A stretch of DNA of 64,000 nt from the NCBI RefSeq assembly GCF_030813635.1, contig NZ_JAUSUM010000001.1:682001-746000 (forward strand), given 5' to 3'. The position numbers and the translations under genes were made by a program. Shown here in pieces: positions 32,749 to 41,520 of the stretch. The stretch's first letter is position 1, and every line of letters starts with the position of its first letter. This stretch comes from Salibacterium salarium (GTDB lineage Bacteria; Bacillota; Bacilli; Bacillales; Marinococcaceae). The notes beneath the pieces are model-generated. The model was not told the DNA's origin. It ran no database searches and was given only the letters and a program-made list of their open reading frames with translations.

Positions 32749-33567
32749 ATGAAAAATTTGCAAGTGACAGATCTGAGCTTTTCTTATGATAAGGAGCCGA
32801 TTTTGAAAGACTTGTCTATTAGTATTCCAGAAGGAGAAATAACGGTTTTTATCGGTGGGAACGGATGCGGAAAGTCAACATTGCTGCGAACCATCGCTCG
32901 TTTACTCCAGCCGGAAACAGGAACAGTATTGCTTGACGGGGAAAATATTTCTCGTCTTAAAACGAAAGAAGTAGCAAAAAAAATGTCCATTCTTCCGCAA
33001 GGCCCGACAGCTCCGGAAGGATTAACCGTCGAACAACTCGTTCAACAAGGCAGATATCCTCATCAAAGCTGGTTAAAACAGTGGTCAACCGAAGATGAGA
33101 ATATGGTGCATCAAGCGCTGGCAGCAACCAATATGGAAGACTGGGCTCATCAATCAGTTGACATGCTCTCCGGCGGCCAGCGTCAGCGTGCGTGGATTGC
33201 AATGAGTCTTGCACAAGGAACAGAAACGCTGCTTTTAGATGAACCGACAACATACTTGGATATGGCTCATCAAGTAGAAGTGCTCGATTTATTATATGAA
33301 TTAAATGAAACAGAAGGCAGGACGATTGTTATGGTACTTCATGACATGAATATGGCCTGTCGTTATGCTCATAATCTTGTGGCGATAAAGGATAAAACCG
33401 TTTATGCCCAAGGACGTCCGGCAGATATTATGACAGTTGATACGGTGAATCATGTCTTTGAATTAAACTGTCACATCACGCCTGACCCATTGCACGGGAC
33501 GCCGATGGTGATTCCATTTGGAAAACGAGGGGCACGTCTTCATTTTGAAGTACATGAAGGTATGTGA
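32749..33567 (+). CDS. yusV: iron-siderophore ABC transporter ATPase (FecE/YusV-like)
   Basis: The 272-residue ATPase has Walker A GGNGCGKST, signature LSGGQRQR, Walker B TLLLDEPTTYLD and switch His LHDMN. It powers the permease pair. In B. subtilis the general siderophore ATPase YusV is encoded elsewhere; here it is in the operon. The last residues, RLHFEVHEGM, are unusual and echo the M23 motif HLHFEVHEG encoded at 29212, also at DNA level (about 22 of 27 bases). Confidence 0.92.
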   Translation: MKNLQVTDLSFSYDKEPILKDLSISIPEGEITVFIGGNGCGKSTLLRTIARLLQPETGTVLLDGENISRLKTKEVAKKMSILPQGPTAPEGLTVEQLVQQGRYPHQSWLKQWSTEDENMVHQALAATNMEDWAHQSVDMLSGGQRQRAWIAMSLAQGTETLLLDEPTTYLDMAHQVEVLDLLYELNETEGRTIVMVLHDMNMACRYAHNLVAIKDKTVYAQGRPADIMTVDTVNHVFELNCHITPDPLHGTPMVIPFGKRGARLHFEVHEGM

Positions 33568-33596
33568 GACAAAAAACGAAACGGTATCTCAAAAAC

Positions 33597-33642
33597 AGGC
33601 AAGGACCCGCGACCAAATACTATTGCAAATCCTTGCCTATTG
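33597..33642 (+). terminator. inverted repeat after the siderophore operon
   Basis: AGGCAAGGA and TCCTTGCCT pair across a loop of about 27 bases. A T run is lacking, so termination is probable rather than certain. Confidence 0.5.
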
Positions 33643-33671
33643 TATCTATTCTTTTACCCGTTCTTCTGAAA

Positions 33672-33845
33672 GAAACAGATGGGAGGTTCGCCACGCCGAA
33701 AAAGGAACTAGTGAACCGGGACTTTCGCGACGAGGAGTCCAATTTCTGTAGGATCATTTTTCAAAAGAAGGACCGTTTTATTTATACGATGCTGTATGTC
33801 CTGCTCAGTACCGGCATGTGGATGGACGAATTGACCATGGCGTAA
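33672..33845 (+). pseudogene. remnant of a tyrosine recombinase
   Basis: The frame reads PKKELVNRDFRDEESN and then RFIYTMLYVLLSTGMWMDEL, the region around the first catalytic Arg of XerC-like recombinases (LLSTGMRxDEL). The Arg has become Trp. No N-terminal or C-terminal parts remain next to it. Confidence 0.5.
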
Positions 33846-33922
33846 GATAAAAGAAATGTACCATCAACATCTACCGCGTTTGATTATAAAATTATCGTTG
33901 CTAATTACAGAACTCTAATAAA

Positions 33923-33961
33923 GGCAACCAAATGGTATATGAACCAATTTGGTTGCCTTTT
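33923..33961. terminator. bidirectional terminator
   Basis: AAAGGCAACCAAAT and AATTTGGTTGCCTTT form a long stem around GGTATATGAACC. T runs flank both sides. Confidence 0.85.
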
Positions 33962-33977
33962 GGTAACTGTTAAATTA

Positions 33978-34226
33978 TCAAGGAATAAATTCATCCCCTG
34001 GATTGTCTAAGTCTCTTTCTAAATTTAGAATAATGAGATGTTTACTAGACCTGCCTTGAGAATCCCACTCTAAAGTAATAACCTGTTGAATAAAAATTTG
34101 GTCATTCTCATAAATTCTTTCAGAGTAAAATAAACCTTGTAACACAGTTTTTAAATTATCTTCATCTTGTGTGAACCTTTTTGTTTCATGTTCAACAAAA
34201 AGCTGCTTTCTTTCAATGTTACTCAC
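33978..34226 (-). CDS. small acidic protein, possible immunity protein
   Basis: The 82-residue product starts at GTG 34226 and has no signal or membrane segment (MSNIERKQLFVEHETKRF, EWDSQGRSSKHLIILNLE). Its start overlaps (GTGA) the end of an upstream frame that looks like the C-terminus of a secreted toxin. AGAGGTGGAC lies before it. A short acidic protein coupled to a toxin tail is the usual layout of an immunity gene, but I recognise no family. Confidence 0.5.
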   Translation of the reverse strand: MSNIERKQLFVEHETKRFTQDEDNLKTVLQGLFYSERIYENDQIFIQQVITLEWDSQGRSSKHLIILNLERDLDNPGDEFIP

Positions 34227-34390
34227 TGTAGTCCACCTCTGGAATAGTCAGGATAATGTGTAGATCTATCTGGTCTGTCATTATTTATTACGACAGCATG
34301 AATTTTCTCATTTGTAAATTCACCTCTTTTTAAATTTTGAATATTAACATAAGTTGTTTTGAATAGTTTGAAAGTAAAACAACTGTATGT
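34223..34390 (-). pseudogene. toxin C-terminus-like remnant upstream of the immunity-like gene
   Basis: A frame of 55 codons without a start ends in TGA at 34225-34223. Its last part reads TNEKIHAVVINNDRPDRSTH and then YPDYSRGGLQ, polar and compact like the tip of a polymorphic toxin, and it is coupled to the next gene by overlap. The rest of the gene is missing; an in-frame stop lies just upstream. Function is a guess from arrangement. Confidence 0.35.
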
Positions 34391-34954
34391 TTATATTAAT
34401 GTAAAATTCTAACATAAATAGAAAATCAATGACTACATTTCTTAGTAATTTAGTTAAAGTAGTCGACAAAATAGAAGGGAACACTTATCGACAATAATTT
34501 TTTATGTGCCGTATCTGAGAGTGAGTATACATACTGGCATTCCAACATACAGGACTGCTCAGGATAGCCTCACTGAGATTTAGATGGGTTGGGACATTAT
34601 GAAATAGGATACTAGAAATGTTGTCGTTTAAGGGTAGGGGCGTCTTAGAGATAAGGCGTTTTTTTCTATGTAGGGTTCTTTCTTTATGTTTCTGCGCCAA
34701 TTTTTTGCTATCTTTAGACGTATTAATTAATTTAAACCGATAGATTTAAAAAACAGTCGTTACAAACAAAAGAGCGCCGATCGGACAATCCACCTCTTCT
34801 CCACTTTTAAAGAACAACCGGTCTCCATGGACAACAGCCTAGTCTCCAATCAGCACCAATTCTATGAAAATAGGCTGTGAAACAAGGCTGTCGTCCAAGC
34901 AAAAAATTTATATGTTTCATATCATAACGAAAAATGTTTTGAGAGGGAGGAACG
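34391..34954. other. gene-free stretch
   Basis: No supported gene. A terminator-like hairpin, GGCGTCTTA with TAAGGCG then TTTTTTT, lies at 34640-34669. Two copies of GTCTCCA 21 bp apart (34821, 34842) faintly recall the phased arrays elsewhere. Confidence 0.5.
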
Positions 34955-35245
34955 ATGGCCTACAACTATAACAATCGAAGGCTGAACCGTCCGAGACTTT
35001 GTATATTTCCTGGATATAATTGGTGTGGTCCGGGATGTAGTGGTCCGAGACCGCCAATCAATGCAGTCGATGCTGCATGTAAAGCACATGACGAATGTTA
35101 CCGGAAATTTGGAAACTATTGCGGTTGTGATCAAGCGTTCATCAAACAATTAATGTTACTTCAAAATCCCAACACTCTAGAAGGCCGACATGCTAGAACG
35201 ATACTCCGTTATATGAAAATACAGAGATTTTTTACGTGTTCGTAG
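34955..35245 (+). CDS. phospholipase A2-like domain protein
   Basis: The 96-residue protein has YNWCGPGCSGPRPPINAVD, a Ca-binding-loop pattern, followed by ACKAHDECYRKFG, the His-Asp active-site helix of PLA2, as in the short PLA2-like domain of parvovirus VP1. Eight Cys would form disulfides. No signal peptide is visible, and the arginine-rich N-terminus (NNRRLNRPR) is odd. GAGAGGGAGG precedes the ATG. It could act on membranes of prey or self at lysis; activity is inferred from motifs only. Confidence 0.75.
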   Translation: MAYNYNNRRLNRPRLCIFPGYNWCGPGCSGPRPPINAVDAACKAHDECYRKFGNYCGCDQAFIKQLMLLQNPNTLEGRHARTILRYMKIQRFFTCS

Positions 35246-35310
35246 TATAAACAGTTTCTATTATCTCACACTAAGGGACATGCACAATGGACATACACGG
35301 AGGGTCGATT

Positions 35311-35895
35311 ATGGACTTACATTTCATCTGGGAATCAGCCGTTTTAGTGCTTGCTGGTATTTTATTGCTTCGCATAGCGGGACGTAAATCGATTTCGCAA
35401 ATGTCGCTTGCGCAAACGGTTGTTATGATTTCCATTGGATCGATTATTATACAACCAATTATCGAAAATAGTCTATGGAAAACGATCGTAGCATCTGCCA
35501 TTTTTATTGGAATGCTTGTATTGATTGAGTATTTACAGTTAAAGTTTAATGCACTGGAAAAAATTATTACAGGTAAGTCGAAACTTGTTATCAATGAAGG
35601 AGTACCGCAATACGAGACCCTGAAGAAGATGAGGTTTACGATTGATACACTGGAAATGAGGCTTCGTCAACAAGGTGTTTCCAACATAACGGATGTGAAA
35701 AAAGCGACTCTTGAACCGAACGGACAATTGGGATACGAGTTGAAAGAGGATGCGAAACCGATAACGGTAGGCCAGTTTAAAGAAATGATGGCGGGAATGA
35801 TTTCGCCCCAACAACAAAAACAGGCGGAGTCCACTATTTTTACTGAAATAGAAAATAATGGACATCCGCTCTCTAACGATAAGGATCTGCGGTAG
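35311..35895 (+). CDS. DUF421 membrane protein (YetF-like)
   Basis: The 194-residue product has three N-terminal membrane segments, the DUF421 signature RIAGRKSISQMSLAQTVVMI and a C-terminal YetF-type soluble domain (LVINEGVPQYETLKKMRFT). Function is unknown; related proteins affect spore or envelope properties. ATG 35311 was chosen because GGAGGG lies six bases before it. Confidence 0.85.
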   Translation: MDLHFIWESAVLVLAGILLLRIAGRKSISQMSLAQTVVMISIGSIIIQPIIENSLWKTIVASAIFIGMLVLIEYLQLKFNALEKIITGKSKLVINEGVPQYETLKKMRFTIDTLEMRLRQQGVSNITDVKKATLEPNGQLGYELKEDAKPITVGQFKEMMAGMISPQQQKQAESTIFTEIENNGHPLSNDKDLR

Positions 35896-35907
35896 GTGGT
35901 TAGCTTT

Positions 35908-37026
35908 TTATTTGGAAATGATTTTCTTGAGACTTTCCACCACTATCTGGATATCGCTTTTTTTCGTGTATCGACCTAGACTAAAACGAATGGCCCCTTT
36001 CCCGGATTCGGTATCTTTTCCGATTGCTTTTAATACGGGGGAGAGATTCACGGATCCAGAATGGCAGGCGGCACCGGTGGATGCACATACGTCGGGAATG
36101 TCGTTGAGAATATCTTGTCCTATATATCCTTTAAAGCTGACATGTAAGGTGTTTGGCAGTCGTTCTACCGGGTGGCCGTTCAGAATAATTCGGCTGCCAA
36201 ATTCGTTTTGTAGTTGCTGCCAAAAGTCATCCCGAAGCTCTTGTATATCTGTCTGGTGGTTATCGTATTCAATCAATTCGCAAGCCTTTCCTAAACCGGC
36301 GGCAAGTACTACGTTTTCCGTTCCGGCTCGTCTTCCTTGTTCATGTCCCGCTCCGTGCATAAAAGACTCAGGAGTTTGTCCTTTTCGAATATACAAGGCA
36401 CCGATACCTTTTGGAGCATATAATTTGTGTCCGGCAATTGAAAGATAATCCACTCCCAGTTCATTCACATCTACAGGAATTTTTCCAAGTGACTGCGCAG
36501 CATCGGAGTGCAATGGAATATGATGACGACGAGCGATGTCTGCTATTTGATGAATCGGGTTCACCGTACCGACTTCATTATTCGCATGCATTACAGAAAT
36601 AAGCACGGTGTTTTCTTTAATGGCTGCTTTAATATCCGCTGGATGGACTTGCCCATATGTATCGGTTTCTAAATATGTCACCTCTGTACCATATTTTTCA
36701 AGATGACGACAAGGTTCTAGTACGGCAGGGTGTTCAACCTTTGTTGTAATAATATGACCTTTATGTGGACAGGCATCGATTGTCCCTTTTAATACGTGAT
36801 TGTTTGCTTCGGTTCCTCCGCTGGTGAAAATAATTTCCTCTGGAGCAGCTCCAATTAGGGATGCAATTTGTGCACGGGCCTTTTCTACAGCTTTTTTGGC
36901 AGGTATGCCAGCCCAATGAGAAGCGGAAGGATTTCCGTATGCTCCTTCGAGCGTTTCGATGATTATTTGTTGGACTTCAGGCGCAATCGGTGTGCTGGCA
37001 TTGTAATCCATATAAATTCGTTTCAT
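35908..37026 (-). CDS. cysteine desulfurase (NifS/IscS family)
   Basis: The 372-residue PLP enzyme has YMDYNASTP, SGGTEANNH, HSDAAQS, the PLP lysine in IAGHKLYAPKG, GRRAGTENV and the catalytic Cys in STGAACHSG (about residue 328). It removes sulfur from cysteine as a persulfide for Fe-S clusters or thiolation. No iscU or thiI gene is adjacent, so the acceptor is unclear. GGAGG precedes the ATG; chrA is divergent. Confidence 0.9.
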   Translation of the reverse strand: MKRIYMDYNASTPIAPEVQQIIIETLEGAYGNPSASHWAGIPAKKAVEKARAQIASLIGAAPEEIIFTSGGTEANNHVLKGTIDACPHKGHIITTKVEHPAVLEPCRHLEKYGTEVTYLETDTYGQVHPADIKAAIKENTVLISVMHANNEVGTVNPIHQIADIARRHHIPLHSDAAQSLGKIPVDVNELGVDYLSIAGHKLYAPKGIGALYIRKGQTPESFMHGAGHEQGRRAGTENVVLAAGLGKACELIEYDNHQTDIQELRDDFWQQLQNEFGSRIILNGHPVERLPNTLHVSFKGYIGQDILNDIPDVCASTGAACHSGSVNLSPVLKAIGKDTESGKGAIRFSLGRYTKKSDIQIVVESLKKIISK

Positions 37027-37166
37027 CCTGGACCTCCAATCTATATCTTGTTGATACTGAAAACTGTAAGGTAAAAATTTTGTAAAGACAAGAGAAAATA
37101 TCTACCTTATGTTGCAAAGTTTCGGTATGATGAGACAAGTTATGAATTTATTGGAGGAAGGTGTAT

Positions 37167-38336
37167 ATGAGAAACGGTGGAAGTTTATTAGAACTGTTAC
37201 TAATATCTTTACGGCTTGGACTTACTTCATTCGGGGGACCGGTTGCCCATCTTGGATATTTTCATGAAGAGTACGTTCGCCGCCGTCAATGGTTGGATGA
37301 AAAAAATTATGCCGACTTGGTAGCATTAGCGCAATTTTTGCCTGGTCCTGCCAGCAGTCAAGTTGGGATGGGAATCGGAATGGTACGAGCGGGCATTCCT
37401 GGAGCTTTTGTTTCTTTTCTAGGATTTACACTACCGTCTGTTATGGTATTAGTCATTTTTGCAGTATTGTTGCAAAACTATGATTTAGCAGATGCTAGTT
37501 GGATAAATGGACTGAAAGTAGTGGCGGTCGCAGTCGTTGCACATGCCATATTAGGAATGGGAAAAAAATTAACTCCGGACCGTGAGCGTACTTCTATCGC
37601 AGTTGTGACTATGATTCTACTATTGCTTTGGCAGACTGTTTATAGTCAAGTGCTGCTTATTATAGCAGCTGGCTTTGTCGGTCTTTACATATATAAAGAA
37701 AAGAAAGATCCAAAATCTCAATCGATGGCTGTTCCGATTCACGCCAAAACGGGCGCCATATGTTTAGGAATATTTCTTAGTTTACTAGTGCTGCTTCCGA
37801 TAGCGCGCTCTGTGTTTTCCATTGAAGCATTGGATGTGTTTGATAGTTTTTATCGAGCGGGAGCATTAGTATTTGGAGGCGGACATGTCGTACTTCCGTT
37901 GTTAGAACAAGAAGTTGTTTCACATGGTTGGGTAAATGCAGAAGAATTCTTGGCAGGATACGGAGCAGCTCAAGCTGTGCCTGGACCTCTTTTTACGTTC
38001 GCTTCTTATCTTGGAGCTGTGATGGGTGGTTGGTCCACAGCATTGCTAGCAACGATTGCCATATTCTTACCTGCTTTTTTACTCATTATAGGAAGTATTC
38101 CGTTTTGGGATAAACTACGCCAACACGCTAAAATTAATGCAGCGTTGTATGGCGTGAATGCCGCCGTCGTAGGAATTTTGGCTGCTGCATTTTATGATCC
38201 GATATTTACAAGTGCAATAGGCAGTCAGGTAGATTTTGCACTTGCAGTTGGGCTGTTTGCATTGCTGTATTTCTGGAAAATTTCTGCTTGGCAAGTGGTT
38301 ATTATTGGAATCGTCTGTGGTATATTTATTGGTTGA
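37167..38336 (+). CDS. chrA: chromate transporter, CHR family (two-domain)
   Basis: This product of about 389 residues contains two homologous CHR domains, each with the FGGPxxHLG or FGGGHVVLP signature (TSFGGPVAHLGYFHEEYVRR; LVFGGGHVVLPLLEQEVV) and the partner motif QFLPGPASSQ or QAVPGPLFTF. Such proteins export chromate, probably in exchange with another anion. ATG 37167 has GGAGGAAG seven bases upstream. Confidence 0.9.
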   Translation: MRNGGSLLELLLISLRLGLTSFGGPVAHLGYFHEEYVRRRQWLDEKNYADLVALAQFLPGPASSQVGMGIGMVRAGIPGAFVSFLGFTLPSVMVLVIFAVLLQNYDLADASWINGLKVVAVAVVAHAILGMGKKLTPDRERTSIAVVTMILLLLWQTVYSQVLLIIAAGFVGLYIYKEKKDPKSQSMAVPIHAKTGAICLGIFLSLLVLLPIARSVFSIEALDVFDSFYRAGALVFGGGHVVLPLLEQEVVSHGWVNAEEFLAGYGAAQAVPGPLFTFASYLGAVMGGWSTALLATIAIFLPAFLLIIGSIPFWDKLRQHAKINAALYGVNAAVVGILAAAFYDPIFTSAIGSQVDFALAVGLFALLYFWKISAWQVVIIGIVCGIFIG

Positions 38337-38505
38337 TAAAATAAAGGAAGCTATGCGCTATAATCAAACGTTGCAACAAATCCCAAGTTTTTCTTAATGT
38401 TTGTTAAATAATATTTTTTGAATCCCATTTTCATGCTAGAATATAATAAGATGATGATACTCGATGACAAGGTTATTATATAGAAGAGCTGGGGTGGAAA
38501 GCATA

Positions 38506-39996
38506 ATGGAATGGAAAACAAAATTAGCTTCAGCGATAACGGGAGCGGTATTAATTTCTGGAGCCGGCGGAGTGTATGCCGGAATGAACATAAATGGTGA
38601 AGAAAAGGACGATACGACTCAATCCGTTTCGAATATGGCCCAACAGTTACAATCAGAAACCGAAGATGATACGTCGGATTCGGTGGAAGAGGAACTGAAA
38701 AAATTAGAACGTGTTTATAAAACGATTGATGAGGATTACGTGGGTGATGTAGATACGGAAAAATTGTTTGAAGGCGCATTGAATGGAATGGTCGATGAAC
38801 TCGATGATCCTCATTCTGCCTATATGGATGAAGATACGGCTTCTCAATTTAGTCAATCATTGGACTCTTCGTTTGAAGGAATCGGTGCAGAAGTTAGTAT
38901 GGTTGATGACACTGTTACCATTGTTTCCCCCTTTGGAGGCTCCCCTGCCGAAGAAGCAGGATTGCAGCCCAATGACCAGATTTTAGAAGTGGATGGGGAA
39001 AGTACAGAAGGGGATACGTTGAATGAGACGGTCTTAAAAATTCGCGGTGAAAAAGGATCCACCGTAACGTTAACCGTGCAACGTCAAGGTTCATCGGATC
39101 CTTTTGAAGTAGATGTAGAACGAGATGAAATCCCCGTTGAAACGGTAAATTCTGAAGTGAAAGATCAAAACGGTCAATCCATTGGTATAATAGAATTGAC
39201 CTCGTTTTCAGAAAATACTGCTGAGGAATTTGAAGAGCATTTAACCAACTTGGAAGAAGAGGGTATTGATGGGTTGGTAATTGATGTTCGAGGAAATCCC
39301 GGCGGATATTTAGAAAGCGTTGAAGATATTGGAGACTTGATTATTCCGGGAGATGAACCGATTGTTCAAATTGAACCGCCAAACGGTAACACAACCCGTT
39401 CGATTTCGTCCCTTGATGAAAAGAAAGAGTATCCAATTGTTGGTCTGATTGATGAAGGAAGTGTGTCTGCTTCAGAAATACTGGCCGGTGCGTTAAAAGA
39501 AGCAGGTGAGTACGATTTAGTCGGTCAAACAACCTATGGGAAAGGAACTGTACAGCAGTCCACGAGTTTAGGAGATGGCAGTCAACTTAAGCTATCGATG
39601 TACAAATGGCTTACCTCCGATGGCAATTGGATTAATGAAGAGGGTGTCGAGCCGACGGTAGAAGTAGAACAACCCGAATATTTTTATTCCGCCGTCCTTT
39701 CACCGGAAGAAGATCTTGAACAGGAAGCCAGTGGAGAGCAAGTCGAAATCGCTCAGCAAATGTTAAAAGGTCTCGGATATGACCCAGAACGAATGGATGG
39801 CTACTTTGATGAGGACACAGCAAACGCGGTTCGTTCGTACCAAGAATCTGTGGATGACCTTCAGGTAACTGGTGTGATTAATGAGAAAACGACGACCAGG
39901 ATGAATCAGGATTTGCTCGAACTCATTCAAGATCCCGCAAATGATAACCAGTTAAATAGAGCGCTTGAACTGATTGGTGAAAAAACTTCTAAATAA
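38506..39996 (+). CDS. ctpB: S41 carboxy-terminal processing protease CtpB
   Basis: The 496-residue exported protease has an N-terminal signal anchor and a PDZ domain (about 95-175). The S41 domain has the catalytic Ser in EGSVSASEILAGAL and the Lys in TYGKGTVQ, and a peptidoglycan-binding domain (ML-KGLGYDPERMDGYFDED) sits at the end. In B. subtilis CtpB helps trigger sigma-K by cutting SpoIVFA, which fits a spore-former. minJ follows. Confidence 0.93.
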   Translation: MEWKTKLASAITGAVLISGAGGVYAGMNINGEEKDDTTQSVSNMAQQLQSETEDDTSDSVEEELKKLERVYKTIDEDYVGDVDTEKLFEGALNGMVDELDDPHSAYMDEDTASQFSQSLDSSFEGIGAEVSMVDDTVTIVSPFGGSPAEEAGLQPNDQILEVDGESTEGDTLNETVLKIRGEKGSTVTLTVQRQGSSDPFEVDVERDEIPVETVNSEVKDQNGQSIGIIELTSFSENTAEEFEEHLTNLEEEGIDGLVIDVRGNPGGYLESVEDIGDLIIPGDEPIVQIEPPNGNTTRSISSLDEKKEYPIVGLIDEGSVSASEILAGALKEAGEYDLVGQTTYGKGTVQQSTSLGDGSQLKLSMYKWLTSDGNWINEEGVEPTVEVEQPEYFYSAVLSPEEDLEQEASGEQVEIAQQMLKGLGYDPERMDGYFDEDTANAVRSYQESVDDLQVTGVINEKTTTRMNQDLLELIQDPANDNQLNRALELIGEKTSK

Positions 39997-40019
39997 TAAA
40001 GAAAATAGAGAACATGCTT

Positions 40020-40050
40020 AAAGCGCAGTTTATGATGCTGCGCTTTTCTC
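40020..40050 (+). terminator. rho-independent terminator after ctpB
   Basis: AAAGCGCAG and CTGCGCTTT pair around TTTATGATG, followed by TCTC. Confidence 0.8.
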
Positions 40051-40071
40051 ATAATGGATGGAGGTGTTGTC

Positions 40072-41265
40072 ATGGAAGAAATAGGCTGGGAATTCGTACA
40101 AGCTATTGGACGATTTTTTGCTCATCCGCTTACTTATGTCATTCCGATTGCGATGTTGCTGCTCGGATATTTTCGAGTGAAACGGGAACGTTTGACGTTT
40201 CATACTCGTATCTTTCAAATGGCCTTTGATTTGACGGCACCTTTACTCCCTGGCTTTCTGGCAGGTTTAGTGTTGTCAATTATCGTGATTGTAAGCGGTA
40301 TTGCTGTTCCTTTTGCATTTATCGGTTTAGTGTCGATTATTTTGCTGCTTGTTTTAATGACAGGGCGGACAAATTGGTTATCACCTGCTTTTACCGTTAG
40401 TACAGCAGTAATTTTGGCTTTGTTTCTACCCGAATGGAACAGTGGCAATGCGTTTATAGATAATTGGTTGCAAGCATTGGCAGGCACCGATTTTAGACTC
40501 GTAATCATATGGCTTGCCGTTTTAATCATGATAGAAGGTATATTAATATGGAAAAACGGAAACAAACACACGTCTCCTGTCGTTGTGAAAAGTACACGCG
40601 GGAAAAGGATGGGGGCTCACCGGCTGCAACGAATTTGGTTTATACCCTCTATTATGCTTGTTCCAGATGGGATGATTGAATCAATCTCTTGGTGGCCGTT
40701 GTTGCCAGTCGGAGGAAATGATTTTGCTTTATTTCTGATCCCATTTGCAATGGGGACAAACTATACGATATTTCATACGCTTCCAGCTCCTGCTGTAAAA
40801 AGGGCGGGACAGCGGATTATTCTATTAAGCTTGTTGACTGGAGGAGGGGCTGCCACGGTCTTTTATTTCCCAGAGGCCGCATTATATACAGCTGCCGCTG
40901 CAATACTGATTCGAGAAGCATTAACGGTTTGGTTGAACAGAGAAGAACGGACAAGACCCGCCTTTTTTATGCCAAGATCACGAGGGGTAGGAGTTCTAGG
41001 TATTCTGCCAAGTTCACCGGCTGCTAAAATGGGGTTGGCGCCGGGCGAGACGATTATGAAAGTGAATGGACAGCAAGTGAATTCAGAAAAGGAATTTTAT
41101 TATGCGTTACAAAAGAATTCCGCTTACTGTAAAATAGAGGTCACTGATTTACAAGGAGAATTGAGGCACGTCCAATCAGCGGTGTATGACAACGAACATC
41201 ATGAAATAGGTGTCTTATTAGTAAAAGAAAAAAACACATTCGATCCGTCCGCAAAAGAGGCATAA
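40072..41265 (+). CDS. minJ: MinJ-like division site protein (membrane plus PDZ)
   Basis: The product (397 residues) has about eight membrane segments and a C-terminal PDZ domain (about 310-380, GVLGILPSSPAAKMGLAPGE). The position after ctpB is that of B. subtilis minJ (yvjD), which bridges DivIVA and MinD and restricts division to midcell. GGAGGTG lies seven bases before ATG 40072. Confidence 0.85.
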   Translation: MEEIGWEFVQAIGRFFAHPLTYVIPIAMLLLGYFRVKRERLTFHTRIFQMAFDLTAPLLPGFLAGLVLSIIVIVSGIAVPFAFIGLVSIILLLVLMTGRTNWLSPAFTVSTAVILALFLPEWNSGNAFIDNWLQALAGTDFRLVIIWLAVLIMIEGILIWKNGNKHTSPVVVKSTRGKRMGAHRLQRIWFIPSIMLVPDGMIESISWWPLLPVGGNDFALFLIPFAMGTNYTIFHTLPAPAVKRAGQRIILLSLLTGGGAATVFYFPEAALYTAAAAILIREALTVWLNREERTRPAFFMPRSRGVGVLGILPSSPAAKMGLAPGETIMKVNGQQVNSEKEFYYALQKNSAYCKIEVTDLQGELRHVQSAVYDNEHHEIGVLLVKEKNTFDPSAKEA

Positions 41266-41304
41266 CATAAAGCAAAGGAATTATTCCATATTCCAACAAA
41301 AGTA

Positions 41305-41347
41305 AAAGCAGTTGTGATGACTAAATCATTACGGCTGCTTTTTTGTA
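41305..41347 (+). terminator. terminator after minJ
   Basis: AAAAGCAG-GT and AC-CTGCTTTT pair around GATGACTAAATCATT, itself partly paired, then TTTG. Confidence 0.75.
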
Positions 41348-41408
41348 TGATTTGTTTGACGGAACGTTTAAAAGGTACAGATTTTTTTAAATTGAAAATG
41401 TCATAAAA

Positions 41409-41422
41409 CGAACATATATTCG
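41409..41422 (+). promoter_or_regulatory. LexA (SOS) box upstream of uvrBA
   Basis: CGAACATATATTCG differs at one base from the Bacillus SOS box CGAACRNRYGTTCG. It overlaps the promoter zone. Confidence 0.85.
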
Positions 41423-41431
41423 AAAAAGTCG

Positions 41432-41459
41432 TTTAAATTGCTAATATCTGTGGTATAAT
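41432..41459 (+). promoter_or_regulatory. sigma-A promoter of uvrBA
   Basis: TTTAAA, 16 bp, then TGGTATAAT, an extended -10 that ends at 41459, lie just after the LexA box. Confidence 0.65.
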
Positions 41460-41520
41460 GTATAAGCGGATATATAAATGAAGAATGAAAGTTTTAATAT
41501 ATAAAGTGGGGGATTCAGTC

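Noticed and set aside
34781-34855. A third 21-bp array
   Set aside because: Only two cores (34821, 34842) are spaced by 21 bp; neighbouring similar words are not in phase.
36411-36602. Small plus-strand frames opposite the cysteine desulfurase gene
   Set aside because: They are shadows of the conserved reverse-strand enzyme frame.
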